DNA of 64,000 nt from Paludibacter sp. (GTDB taxonomy: Bacteria; Bacteroidota; Bacteroidia; Bacteroidales; Paludibacteraceae), in assembly GCA_031292575.1 (NCBI GenBank), contig JARLGX010000024.1:1-64000 (forward strand). Direction: 5' to 3'. The position numbers and the translations under genes are program-made. Shown here one piece after another: positions 36,127-44,741 of the stretch. Each line of letters begins with the position of its first letter. The stretch's first letter is position 1. The notes under the pieces are model-generated. The model was not told where the DNA came from and ran no database searches. It saw only the letters and a list, made by a program, of their open reading frames with translations.

Positions 36127-36134
36127 CAAAGATA
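36127..36134 (-). promoter_or_regulatory. -7 promoter element of the M28 lipoprotein gene
   Basis: On the minus strand this reads TATCTTTG, an exact TAnnTTTG match, about 19 bases before the ATG at 36108. No convincing -33 TTG was found. It argues against the longer upstream start. Confidence 0.55.
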
Positions 36135-36550
36135 CTGATTTCTTACGAAAAACCGTATCGACAGTTAAACAGACATTTACTTTATCAGGCATTATTTAGC
36201 GATCCAAAACAGTATTTTCAACCATAAAACGAATCAAATTTAAATCACTTCACTTTATTAATTTATATTTTATAGTTAGCTGCAATAATTTTATTAAATA
36301 TTCTTATATTGGTAGTGCTATAATTCCATTTAAAGTTTTAGCTTTGCAATAGTTTTTATTTTTTCAAAAATATTTTCGATAAAATTAAAATATTTCAGTG
36401 ATTATGATAAAAATATCACTTTCTCATAAACTTTATAAAATCCAATTTATTTTATTTGTAATGAGATATTTAAAACCAATTTTCCATTCTGATTTTCTGT
36501 ATATACTACAAGATATTTCAAAAAATAGGTTGTAAAACATATTTTTCAAC

Positions 36551-36581
36551 TTGTGCACATCCAATTTAAGCAGTTTATTTG
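36551..36581 (+). promoter_or_regulatory. Promoter of a candidate small RNA
   Basis: TTG (36551-36553) is followed after 20 bases by TTTATTTG (36574-36581), one mismatch from TAnnTTTG. Transcription would begin near 36586, upstream of a strong terminator. Confidence 0.5.
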
Positions 36582-36585
36582 CATC

Positions 36586-36675
36586 GTTAACTAAACAACA
36601 CAATCTTTTTTATACCTTAAAAAAACTAATACCTATTTAGACGTGAGACTTTGTGAAAAGTCTCACGTTTTGTTT
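36586..36675 (+). ncRNA. Candidate small RNA of about 85-90 nt
   Basis: A Bacteroidetes-type promoter at 36551-36581 and an intrinsic terminator at 36641-36675 bracket about 90 bases with no reading frame of note. The first 55 bases are AT-rich and largely unstructured; the last 35 are the terminator hairpin. No plus-strand gene lies upstream that would need this terminator. The exact ends are estimated, and no known RNA family was recognised. Confidence 0.45.
36641..36675 (+). terminator. Intrinsic terminator in the M28-etfB gap
   Basis: ACGTGAGACTTT (36641-36652) pairs perfectly with AAAGTCTCACGT (36657-36668) around a GTGA loop and is followed by TTTGTTT. The T-rich side is on the plus strand only, so it ends a plus-strand transcript. 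Confidence 0.85.
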
Positions 36676-36728
36676 ATACCTATCAGCCTGCTTTTTATGC
36701 ACATTATTTGAAATTTGTGCAAAAACAG

Positions 36729-36758
36729 TTGCTGGTTCAATAAAAACTGCTATTTTTG
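36729..36758 (+). promoter_or_regulatory. Promoter of the etfB-etfA-acd operon
   Basis: TTG (36729-36731), a 19-base spacer and TATTTTTG (36751-36758) match the Bacteroidetes primary sigma-factor consensus well. The expected leader is about 115 bases before the etfB ATG at 36880. Confidence 0.75.
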
Positions 36759-36879
36759 CGGGTCTTTTCGTCAATTTGTCGCTATCAGATTTTTATTGAG
36801 TAAATTAGGACTATACGGAATATATACACATCAATTATAAAATTATTTAGTCACAATATATTAATCAAATTATCACAAA

Positions 36880-37752
36880 ATGAGTTTTAACATTGTTGTT
36901 CTTGCTAAGCAAGTACCCGACACACGCAACGTAGGGAAAGATGCCATGAAAGCTGATGGAACGGTAAACCGTGCCGCACTTCCTGCCATTTACAACCCCG
37001 AAGATTTGAACGCGTTGGAACAAGCTCTAAGCTTGAAAAGTAAAATTGAAGGTGCTACAGTTCATATCCTAACAATGGGACCTGCCCGTGCTGCCGAAAT
37101 TATTCGTGAAAGTATGTACCGAGGTGCCGATGGGGGTTATTTGTTGAGTGGACGTGAGTTTGCCGGTTCCGATACCTTGGCTACATCATACGCACTTGCC
37201 TGTGCAATTCGCAAAATGGGTAAAGTTGATTTAATCGTTTGCGGTCGTCAGGCTATTGATGGTGATACGGCACAGGTTGGACCTCAGGTTGCAGAAAAAC
37301 TGGGCTTTCCCCAAATTACTTACGCCGAAGATATTTTAAATCTGTCTGATAATAAAATCACTGTTAAACGCCGCTTAGAGCGTGGCATAGAAGTGGTAAG
37401 AGGACCACTTCCAATGGTGGTAACTGTTAACGGCTCTGCAGCAAATTGCCGTCCACGTCATGCAAAACTGACTTTAAAATACAAACACGCTGCAACTCCT
37501 TCTGAAAAACAGGAAGCAGGTTCTGATTATACCGATTTGTATGATGCCCATCCATACCTGAATATTACTGAGTGGGGAGTTAACGATATTGAACATGACA
37601 TTCAATGGCTTGGGCTAAGCGGATCTCCCACCAAGGTAAAACAAATCGAAAATGTGGTCTTTACAGCAAAAGAAAGCAAACGACTTACTGCTTCTGATGT
37701 AGAAATTGAAGATTTGATGAAAGAATTAATTGCTAACCATACGATAGGATAA
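36880..37752 (+). CDS. etfB: Electron transfer flavoprotein beta subunit (EtfB)
   Basis: A 290-residue EtfB. With EtfA it forms the FAD/AMP flavoprotein that accepts electrons from acyl-CoA dehydrogenase. VVLAKQVPDT at the start, PEDLNALEQAL, LTMGPARAAEIIRES, VCGRQAIDGDTAQVGPQVAE and RRLERGIEVVRGPLPMVVTV are characteristic. It is somewhat longer than the usual 250-260 residues, with a C-terminal extension after the KLTLKYK segment. It begins the etfB-etfA-acyl-CoA dehydrogenase operon; etfA starts 6 bases after its stop. Confidence 0.94.
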   Translation: MSFNIVVLAKQVPDTRNVGKDAMKADGTVNRAALPAIYNPEDLNALEQALSLKSKIEGATVHILTMGPARAAEIIRESMYRGADGGYLLSGREFAGSDTLATSYALACAIRKMGKVDLIVCGRQAIDGDTAQVGPQVAEKLGFPQITYAEDILNLSDNKITVKRRLERGIEVVRGPLPMVVTVNGSAANCRPRHAKLTLKYKHAATPSEKQEAGSDYTDLYDAHPYLNITEWGVNDIEHDIQWLGLSGSPTKVKQIENVVFTAKESKRLTASDVEIEDLMKELIANHTIG

Positions 37753-37758
37753 TTTACT

Positions 37759-38778
37759 ATGAACAATATATTTGTATATCTTGAAATTGAAGATGGCATT
37801 GTAGGCGATGTCAGCTTAGAATTACTTACCAAAGGCCGCAGTTTAGCTAAACAGTTGAACTGCAAACTGGAAGCAGTAGCTGCAGGTTTTAAATTAGACA
37901 CAATCGGTGCCCAGGTTTTTCCATACGGAGTTGATGTACTTCACATTGCCGACGATAAGCGTATGGCTCCATATACTTCGTTACCTCACACTTCATTGTT
38001 GGTAAATCTTTTTAAAGAAGAAAAACCACAGATTGCCCTGATGGGAGCAACTTCGATTGGTCGCGATTTAGGGCCACGCGTTTCTTCGGCTTTGTTCAGT
38101 GGCTTAACTGCCGACTGTACTTCGCTTGAAATCGGAACGTACGAAGATAAAAAAGCAGGTAAAGTGTATGAAAACTTACTTTATCAAATTCGTCCTGCTT
38201 TTGGAGGCAACATTGTTGCCACCATTGTAAATCCGGATTGTCGTCCGCAAATGGCAACGGTACGTGAAGGCGTAATGAAAAAAGAGATTAAAGATCTTAA
38301 GTTCGTTGGTAAAACCCGAAAATTAGAACTATCTAAATATGTTCCGGATACTGACTTTGTAGTGGAAGTGATTGAACGTCACATGGAAAAATCGAAGCTA
38401 AACATTAAAGGTTCACCAATTATTGTTTCAGGAGGTTACGGAGTTGGAAGTGCGGATAATTTCAAATTATTGCATGAACTTGCTACTACATTGGGTGGCG
38501 AAGTTGGTGCTTCACGCGCTGCCGTGGATGCCGGATTTGCTGAGCATGAACGTCAAATTGGTCAAACAGGAACTACTGTTCGTCCTAAATTGTACATTGC
38601 CTGCGGAATATCCGGACAAATCCAACACATCGCCGGTATGCAGGAAAGCGCAATGATTATTGCTATCAACAGCGATCCGAAAGCTCCAATCAATGCCATT
38701 GCCGATTATGTGATTACAGGAACAGTAGAAGAGGTTCTACCCAAAATGATCAAATATTATAAGAAAAACAGCAAGTAA
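37759..38778 (+). CDS. etfA: Electron transfer flavoprotein alpha subunit (EtfA)
   Basis: A 339-residue EtfA. The C-terminal FAD-binding region is clear: GGYGVGS, VGASRAAVDAGF, HERQIGQTGTTVRPKLYIACGISG-type sequence around residues 255-290, and the ending INSDPKAPINAIADYVITG. The N-terminal domain carries GATSIGRDLGPRVSS. It pairs with EtfB and most probably serves the acyl-CoA dehydrogenase encoded about 100 bases downstream. Confidence 0.95.
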   Translation: MNNIFVYLEIEDGIVGDVSLELLTKGRSLAKQLNCKLEAVAAGFKLDTIGAQVFPYGVDVLHIADDKRMAPYTSLPHTSLLVNLFKEEKPQIALMGATSIGRDLGPRVSSALFSGLTADCTSLEIGTYEDKKAGKVYENLLYQIRPAFGGNIVATIVNPDCRPQMATVREGVMKKEIKDLKFVGKTRKLELSKYVPDTDFVVEVIERHMEKSKLNIKGSPIIVSGGYGVGSADNFKLLHELATTLGGEVGASRAAVDAGFAEHERQIGQTGTTVRPKLYIACGISGQIQHIAGMQESAMIIAINSDPKAPINAIADYVITGTVEEVLPKMIKYYKKNSK

Positions 38779-38879
38779 CCCCTAACCCCTAAAGGGGAAT
38801 ATGGGTTAGTTTAATTATTGACAAACTAACAAAAAAATCCTCCAAATATCCCTTTAAGGATTGGAGGTCTTATAAAAAT
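38779..38879. repeat. Structured palindromic element between etfA and acd
   Basis: The gap is packed with inverted repeats: CCCC-TAAA-GGGG (38786-38797) nested inside CTAACCC/GGGTTAG (38782-38788, 38803-38809), then GTTAGTTT/AAACTAAC (38805-38812, 38823-38830), then CCTCCAA/TTGGAGG (38839-38845, 38861-38867). The first two overlap, so alternative folds are possible. The CCCCTAAAGGGG core resembles a dispersed intergenic repeat I recall from other Bacteroidetes. Confidence 0.65.
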
Positions 38880-40592
38880 ATGAATTTCTTTAATGACAAT
38901 CCCGCAATAAAATTTCAGCTTTCACATCCGCTGATGCAGAAAATAGTTACACTCAAGGAGCGTAATTTTGCTGAAAAAGATAAATTTGATTACGCTTCAC
39001 GCGATTTCGAAGATGCAATTGATAACTACAAAAAAGTATTAGAGATTATAGGTGAAATAGCCGGTGATATTATTGCTCCAAATGCAGAAAGTGTGGACCA
39101 TGATGGACCGCAAGTAGAAAACAACCGTGTAATTTATGCTCGTGGAACACAAGAAAATCACGATGCCTTGACACAAGCAGGTGTTTACGGACTTACTTTG
39201 CCCCGCCAATACGGAGGACTTAATTTCCCTTTCGTGGCTTATGTTATGTCAGGCGAAATGGTTGCACGTGCCGATGCAGGTTTTGCTAATATTTGGGGAC
39301 TTCAGGACTGTGCCGAAACAATTTCTGAGTTTGCGTCTGATGATATCAAAGCTGAATATCTTCCGCGCGTTTGCGATGGTGCAACTTGTTCAATGGACTT
39401 AACTGAACCGGATGCAGGCTCAGACTTGCAAGCTGTACAGTTGAAAGCAACTTTCAATGAAGCGGATGGCATTTGGTATTTGAATGGTGTAAAAAGGTTT
39501 ATTACCAATGGTGATGCTCAGATAAAACTTGTTTTGGCTCGTTCGGAAGAAGGAACCTCCGACGGTCGTGGTTTATCTTATTTTGTTGCCGACAACAAGC
39601 ACGATCATACGGTTCTCGTTCGTCGTATTGAAAACAAACTAGGCATCAAAGGTTCTCCAACCTGTGAACTGGTTTTCAATAATACTCCTGCTCAATTGGT
39701 CGGAACCCGTCGGATGGGTTTAATTAAATATGTGATGTCATTAATGAATGGTGCCCGTTTAGGAATCGGAGCTCAATCAGTTGGACTTTCGGCATCCGCT
39801 TACAACGAAGCGCTGGCTTATGCCCGCGACCGTCGTCAGTTTGGCAAAGCAATTATTGAGTTCCCAGCCGTTTTTGAAATGGTTTCAAATATAAAAGCAA
39901 AATTGGATGCTTCACGTGCATTGCTTTATGAAACAACACGTTTTGTAGACGTTTATAAAATCTACGAAGCTATTGAAAGTGAACGCAAGTTGAGCCCCGA
40001 AGAAAAAGCAGAATACAAAGATTATCTGAAACTGGCCGATGCATTGACACCCATGTTGAAAATGTTCTCCAGCGAATATGCAAATCAAAATGCGTATGAT
40101 TCTATTCAGGTTCACGGAGGTTCGGGCTTTATGAAAGATTATGCCTGCGAACGTCATTTTCGAGATGCACGTATCATGACTATTTATGAAGGAACTTCGC
40201 AATTGCAGGTTGTAGCAGCTATACGCCACGTAACCACCGGTAATTATCTGAAGATGATTCGTGATTATGATGCTCAGCCTATTAATCCTGAATTTACATC
40301 GTTGCGCAAACGCCTGCAAATTATGACTAATTTGTACGAAAATACGGTCATCCGTGTAAATGAAACTAAAAATCAGGAATACCTTGATTTTCAGGCTCGC
40401 CGCATGGTGGAGATGGCCGGACACATTATCATGGGTTACCTGTTGATTATCGATGCTTCACGCGACAAAGAAGATTTATTCCGAAAATCGGCTGAAGTTT
40501 ATCTGAACTTTGGCGAAGTTGAAGTTCGTCGTCACGCAGCATTTATCAAGAAGTTTGAAGTTGAAAATGTGGATGTTTATAAAGTAATTTAA
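38880..40592 (+). CDS. Acyl-CoA dehydrogenase
   Basis: The 570-residue flavoenzyme oxidises acyl-CoA to enoyl-CoA and passes electrons to EtfAB. YGLTLPRQYGGLNFPF, CSMDLTEPDAGSDLQA (FAD/substrate segment), KRFITNGDAQ, RDRRQFGKAIIEFPA, IQVHGGSGFMKDYACERHFRDARIMTIYEGTSQ-type sequence near residues 405-440 are family marks. Like other long bacterial forms, it has an N-terminal extension and about 100 extra C-terminal residues. It is the last gene of the etf operon and ends in a strong terminator. Chain-length preference is not evident. Confidence 0.93.
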   Translation: MNFFNDNPAIKFQLSHPLMQKIVTLKERNFAEKDKFDYASRDFEDAIDNYKKVLEIIGEIAGDIIAPNAESVDHDGPQVENNRVIYARGTQENHDALTQAGVYGLTLPRQYGGLNFPFVAYVMSGEMVARADAGFANIWGLQDCAETISEFASDDIKAEYLPRVCDGATCSMDLTEPDAGSDLQAVQLKATFNEADGIWYLNGVKRFITNGDAQIKLVLARSEEGTSDGRGLSYFVADNKHDHTVLVRRIENKLGIKGSPTCELVFNNTPAQLVGTRRMGLIKYVMSLMNGARLGIGAQSVGLSASAYNEALAYARDRRQFGKAIIEFPAVFEMVSNIKAKLDASRALLYETTRFVDVYKIYEAIESERKLSPEEKAEYKDYLKLADALTPMLKMFSSEYANQNAYDSIQVHGGSGFMKDYACERHFRDARIMTIYEGTSQLQVVAAIRHVTTGNYLKMIRDYDAQPINPEFTSLRKRLQIMTNLYENTVIRVNETKNQEYLDFQARRMVEMAGHIIMGYLLIIDASRDKEDLFRKSAEVYLNFGEVEVRRHAAFIKKFEVENVDVYKVI

Positions 40593-40620
40593 TTTTCAAT
40601 TTTGCAATACATATATTGAA

Positions 40621-40659
40621 ACGCTCCTGAGAAACTTAATTCTCAGGAGCGTTCTTTTT
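40621..40659 (+). terminator. Intrinsic terminator of the etf operon
   Basis: ACGCTCCTGAGAA (40621-40633) pairs perfectly over 13 bases with TTCTCAGGAGCGT (40640-40652), with a 6-base loop, followed by TCTTTTT. It lies 28 bases after the acyl-CoA dehydrogenase stop. Confidence 0.92.
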
Positions 40660-40679
40660 GGAATTCAAGGTATGAAAAA

Positions 40680-43319
40680 TTAGTTATCTTCACGTTTTAA
40701 AGTTCCCACATATCGGCAAATTTCACCGCTTTTTGTAAGTCCTTCCAGCACCACTGAATAATCTGTTGCATCATCAGCCGTATAAAACTTCATATGCACA
40801 GTTCCTGTTTTATCGCTTACAAGTTTTGGATTCCAATAAATGGTAGTTCTCAAATCGGGCTTATCACTTAAACGAATACTGTCAACATCATATTTTGGCA
40901 CATAAAATTCCGATGGTTTCTGGTAACCAAGTGGTGTTTCAAGTGTCATACTTACCGATGTATTTGCTTTTAAAACAACACCTTTTTTCAGTGTTATGGC
41001 AATTACACCATTTCCGCCTCGTCCTCCGAAAATGGCAGCGCCTGCACCTTTAAATATCTGGATACTTTCTATATCATCAGCTGTCAAATAATTAATTTCA
41101 GTTATGTCTGTCATTTCTATATCATCAACCAAAAACATTGGACTGTTCATTCTTCCACGAATAGTGACTTTATCGCCCATAACCTGAACACCTGGAATTG
41201 TGTAAAATATATTCATTATATTCATGTCTGGCATTTTATCAAGTTCTTTCGATGTAACTTCATTATCGGCCATGCCCGAATAATACTCAGATTGCGTATC
41301 TTGTTTTTTTTCAGCAGTTACTGTAACTTCTCCGAGATTAATTACACGCATTCCCCCATCATAATAATATTTATCTTTACTTTGTTTGAAATACTCATCT
41401 TGCACTTCATTATTAGCTTTCAAAGGAGTTGGAATAAATACATTTGATATTGGGAAATTATCAGGATCGGCAACAATTTCAACATCAGGAATGCTTCGGG
41501 GTTTTTTGGCTTTTAAAACAAATGTGGTACTATCCGGGAAGTCTATTCCTTCTATCAGATAACGACCGTCATTATCAGTTTGTGTTAATCTAATCAATGA
41601 TTTTTGGGGGGAAATCATGGTTATATTACATTTCTTCGAGGGTTTATTAAACAAATTCAACACTTTTCCCGAAAGAGACTGACCTATTTCAAGATAATAT
41701 TCAGGTTTTTTATATATTCCTTTTACAACATCAGCTGTATTAAATCTTCGCCATGCTTGAGTCATCATTAATACATCCGTTTTTTCACGAGTTAAAGGGC
41801 TATTATTCACAAAGTAGGCAGCAGGATTTTCGACATATCCTTTTATATCGGAAGACAACAATAAGTTGCTCTGTATATTATCCGCAAGTGAATCTAATTT
41901 TACTGTATGGTTGTCAGTAATACTGATTGAGAAACTGCCAGCAACGGGTTCACCGGATGCAGTATGGATGTTTAAGCTTAGGTTTACCGGTTCACGTTTG
42001 CCATAAACAGTTTTATCGCTTTTCATAGAAATTATCGGGAATGAATCATTTCGGGCAAAATACATTCTTTCGCAAAAAGTGTGTCCAAGAGAGTCGATTA
42101 CTGAAAATGAAACAATCCCAGGAGGGAGAGAAGATTCAGCAATTTTACCCTCCAGCAATTTTAGCGATTCAATTACATACACTTTCCCGCGTGAGTGTAA
42201 CAATAAATACAAAGATTTATCCGGGATATTTGTTTGATTTACAACTTTGTATAAAATTTCACCACGGTTAAACAACAAATGAAGGTCAACTGCTTTAGCT
42301 TCCGTTCTTGGAAGTTCAAATCGCTTCTCAATTCCTTCTGCTGTTTTAACCAATGCGTAATAACTTTCGTTTGGCTGGGTTTGAATTGAGAATTTTCCCA
42401 TACCTTTATTTAAAGTTGTAAAATCTGTAATTTCCTCATTTTTATCAGTAAAAACTTTTCCACTCACTTTTACCGATAATCCGTCTTTCCCAATAGCTTT
42501 GAAAGCAATAGTTTGTAAATCATTATTTAAAAAAGATCCGCTTTCAGGAAAAAATTGTACATCAAAATCGGAACTAAATTCCGGCATGTAAAAATTTTTT
42601 TTGAACTTCTCATCGTTTATAGCAATATCAATACTTTTTTTGGAATTGTCATTTGGATTAACGGATATTTTCCAACTAACTGTGCCGGACTTATCAGTAA
42701 CCATCACCATTTTCTTTTTCAACGAACTATCCCAGTTCTGAATAATATCAACACGTTTGCCGGCAATGGGACTGTGTGAACCGTCAGTAAATGAAAGTGT
42801 AACAGGAACCAGTCCATCTACTGGCTTTCCATAAGTTATATTACTTAAAACCCTGTCATCAATCGCATTACCTATCAAAATACTTCTGTTAAAAAAGAAG
42901 TCTTTGTCTGCATTTTGCATCCAGTAGGTATAAGCCCTTAATGCATAATAACCAGTTGGAATTTCAGGCTTTAATTTTATATGTCCTTCAAAACCAAGTG
43001 AATCTTTCTTTATTTTAACACGATATAAAACAGTATCCGATTTATTGATTAATTCAACATACAGAAACTGGCTAAGCGCATTTGGCACAAGCGTAGTGGC
43101 ATTTACCAAATAACCTTTAAACCAGATATCTTCACCGGCACTATAATAAGGTTTGTCTGTTTGAAGGTAAACTTTTTCTTGTGGTTCAATTATCCATTGC
43201 CTGTCAAAACGATTAACAATTAAATCAGAAAAAGCTGAAGCTTGGGCATTAACCGACTTTGAATAAATTGAAAATGAAAGAATTAGAAAAAATAGAAATT
43301 GCCATTGTTTTTTTCTCAT
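40680..43319 (-). CDS. Exported MG2 / TonB-plug domain protein without a beta-barrel
   Basis: An 879-residue protein starting with a signal peptide (KKQWQFLFFLILSFSIYSKSVNAQ region, residues 3-26). It then shows an MG2 macroglobulin-like segment (EKVYLQTDKPYYSAGEDIWFKGYL), further beta-rich domains, a carboxypeptidase-regulatory-like repeat (SGKVLNLFNKPSKKCNITMI) and a TonB-dependent-receptor plug (PGVQVMGDKVTIRGRMNSPMFLVDD, IQIFKGAGAAIFGGRGGNGVIAITLKKG), then a short tail. No 22-strand barrel follows. The open frame reaches 43406, but the ATG at 43319 places the signal peptide first. The plug is probably used as a periplasmic module; the function is unknown. Confidence 0.82.
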   Translation of the reverse strand: MRKKQWQFLFFLILSFSIYSKSVNAQASAFSDLIVNRFDRQWIIEPQEKVYLQTDKPYYSAGEDIWFKGYLVNATTLVPNALSQFLYVELINKSDTVLYRVKIKKDSLGFEGHIKLKPEIPTGYYALRAYTYWMQNADKDFFFNRSILIGNAIDDRVLSNITYGKPVDGLVPVTLSFTDGSHSPIAGKRVDIIQNWDSSLKKKMVMVTDKSGTVSWKISVNPNDNSKKSIDIAINDEKFKKNFYMPEFSSDFDVQFFPESGSFLNNDLQTIAFKAIGKDGLSVKVSGKVFTDKNEEITDFTTLNKGMGKFSIQTQPNESYYALVKTAEGIEKRFELPRTEAKAVDLHLLFNRGEILYKVVNQTNIPDKSLYLLLHSRGKVYVIESLKLLEGKIAESSLPPGIVSFSVIDSLGHTFCERMYFARNDSFPIISMKSDKTVYGKREPVNLSLNIHTASGEPVAGSFSISITDNHTVKLDSLADNIQSNLLLSSDIKGYVENPAAYFVNNSPLTREKTDVLMMTQAWRRFNTADVVKGIYKKPEYYLEIGQSLSGKVLNLFNKPSKKCNITMISPQKSLIRLTQTDNDGRYLIEGIDFPDSTTFVLKAKKPRSIPDVEIVADPDNFPISNVFIPTPLKANNEVQDEYFKQSKDKYYYDGGMRVINLGEVTVTAEKKQDTQSEYYSGMADNEVTSKELDKMPDMNIMNIFYTIPGVQVMGDKVTIRGRMNSPMFLVDDIEMTDITEINYLTADDIESIQIFKGAGAAIFGGRGGNGVIAITLKKGVVLKANTSVSMTLETPLGYQKPSEFYVPKYDVDSIRLSDKPDLRTTIYWNPKLVSDKTGTVHMKFYTADDATDYSVVLEGLTKSGEICRYVGTLKREDN

Positions 43320-43475
43320 ATTTATCGTTCTGAATTTATCTTCAACTAATGTTATAGTATTATTAAAAGACCTTTGACAGTCAATAAGGATTAAGCGTGA
43401 AAACAAAATTTAAGTACATTTAACGGTTAAATTTCAAAATTGATGAATAAAATTTGACTCGGTAAAAAAAAGAAC

Positions 43476-43506
43476 AAAAAAAAGCCTACCAAAATAATGA
43501 TAGACT
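43476..43506 (-). terminator. Intrinsic terminator of the cold-shock gene
   Basis: On the minus strand AGTCTATC pairs with GGTAGGCT (8 pairs, two G-U) across a 8-base loop and is followed by a run of T (43476-43482). It lies about 33 bases after the stop codon. Confidence 0.65.
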
Positions 43507-43539
43507 TCTCAATGCGTGACAAAAGTCAATTAGTATATA

Positions 43540-43731
43540 CTAAATTACTTTTACATTTACGGCGTTCAAACCTTTTTTGCCTTCTTGCAAATCAAATTCC
43601 ACGGTGTCGCCTTCGCGGATTTGATCAATTAAACCGGAAATGTGTACAAAATGTTCTTTTTTTGAACCATCTTCGCTGATGAATCCAAATCCTTTAGATT
43701 CATTGAAGAATTTAACTGTTCCTTTACTCAT
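43540..43731 (-). CDS. Cold-shock domain protein (CspA family)
   Basis: The 63-residue protein is a single cold-shock domain: KGTVKFFNESKGFGFI contains RNP1 (KGFGFI), and HFVHIS is RNP2. It binds single-stranded nucleic acid and acts as an RNA chaperone. The upstream leader is short (about 25 bases), unlike the long thermosensing leader of E. coli cspA, so this copy may not be cold-regulated by that route. It forms its own transcription unit with a terminator. Confidence 0.95.
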   Translation of the reverse strand: MSKGTVKFFNESKGFGFISEDGSKKEHFVHISGLIDQIREGDTVEFDLQEGKKGLNAVNVKVI

Positions 43732-43759
43732 TGTTGATAATTATTATTTTAATGTCCTG

Positions 43760-43767
43760 CAAAGATA
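43760..43767 (-). promoter_or_regulatory. -7 promoter element of the cold-shock gene
   Basis: On the minus strand this reads TATCTTTG, an exact TAnnTTTG match, about 28 bases before the ATG. The nearest TTG is only 14 bases further upstream, so the -33 element is atypical. Confidence 0.6.
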
Positions 43768-43883
43768 ATGTTATATAATTACAAATCACTGTTTTTTAGA
43801 AAATAATACAAGAATCTCGTAAATAATTTCTGAAATTGCGCAAATTTAGAGCGTTTTTTGAGTTTTAAAAAATATTAAATAAA

Positions 43884-44663
43884 CTATTTTGTCTTTAATT
43901 TCATTTTGGCAAGACTTGTTACAAAATTCCGCGGGGCAAACCGAACAGATTCTGCCATCAAATTATTCACAAATCCATGAACTGCAACGGTTTTTCCTTG
44001 CATCATTTTATTATAGCCAAACTCGGCAACTTCTTTCGATGTCGCAATCTGATTCCCTTTAAACAAATTGCTGTCGTTTAATGCAGCCGCGTCTTTAAAA
44101 CCTGTTTCGGTTGCTCCCGGGCACAATGCAGTAACGGTCACACCTGTTCCTTTTAATTCATTGGCAATGGCTTCTGAAAAACTCAACACAAAGGCTTTTG
44201 TTGCAAAATAGACTGACATAGTCGGACCGGGTTGAAAAGCAGCTGTTGAAGCAACATTCAAAATTTTTCCAAACTTATTTCCGATCATTTCAGGCAAAAA
44301 CAAACGAGTGAGATACGTCAGAGCTGTTACATTCAAATTTATCATCTCCAATTGTTTATCCCAGTTACATTCAGCAAAAAGGCCAAAATCGCCAAATCCT
44401 GCATTATTAACAAGGTAATCAATCTGAATTTTTTGAACTTTTAATTCTTCGAATATCGCTTTAGGCGCATATTGATCCGACAAATCTTTTCCAATCACAT
44501 AAACCGAAATTCCAAATTGCTTTTCAAGTTCAAGTTTCAAGGTGTCCAATTTCTCTTTACTACGTGCTACCAGCACTAAATTATCACCTTTGGATGCATG
44601 AATCAGTGCAAATTCTTTACCTAATCCACTTGAAGCTCCTGTAATTAACGCTGTTTTGTTCAT
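43884..44663 (-). CDS. Short-chain dehydrogenase/reductase (SDR)
   Basis: A 259-residue classical SDR. It has the NAD(P) loop TGASSGLGKEFA near the start, NNAG (in YLVNNAGFGDFG), the catalytic serine in NVASTAAF and the YxxxK pair in VYFATKAF. The frame is open upstream to 44702, but the ATG at 44663 begins at the nucleotide-binding strand. The arginine in VLVARSKEKL suggests NADPH preference. It is similar to DltE/YqjQ-type oxidoreductases, with unknown substrate. It is followed upstream by a Gfo/Idh/MocA gene in the same orientation. Confidence 0.9.
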   Translation of the reverse strand: MNKTALITGASSGLGKEFALIHASKGDNLVLVARSKEKLDTLKLELEKQFGISVYVIGKDLSDQYAPKAIFEELKVQKIQIDYLVNNAGFGDFGLFAECNWDKQLEMINLNVTALTYLTRLFLPEMIGNKFGKILNVASTAAFQPGPTMSVYFATKAFVLSFSEAIANELKGTGVTVTALCPGATETGFKDAAALNDSNLFKGNQIATSKEVAEFGYNKMMQGKTVAVHGFVNNLMAESVRFAPRNFVTSLAKMKLKTK

Positions 44664-44741
44664 CTGTTCTATTTTTAAAATTAGTTGGTTTAGTATCAAC
44701 AAAGTTCAACCGCAATGGTTTACATCTGAATGAAATCAATT

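Larger units (their letters stand above)
36135..36879. other. Large intergenic region between the M28 gene and etfB
   Basis: About 770 bases without a protein-coding gene separate the divergent M28 and etfB genes. The left half (36135-36540) is very AT-rich; one isolated TAGCTTTG (36339-36346) is seen without a matching -33. The right half holds a candidate small-RNA unit (36551-36675) and the etfB promoter (36729-36758). No tRNA or riboswitch was recognised. Confidence 0.7.

Noticed and set aside
36339-36346. TAGCTTTG as a promoter in the M28-etfB gap
   Set aside because: The nearest TTG is 27 bases upstream, too far for a Bacteroidetes promoter, and no transcript feature follows directly.
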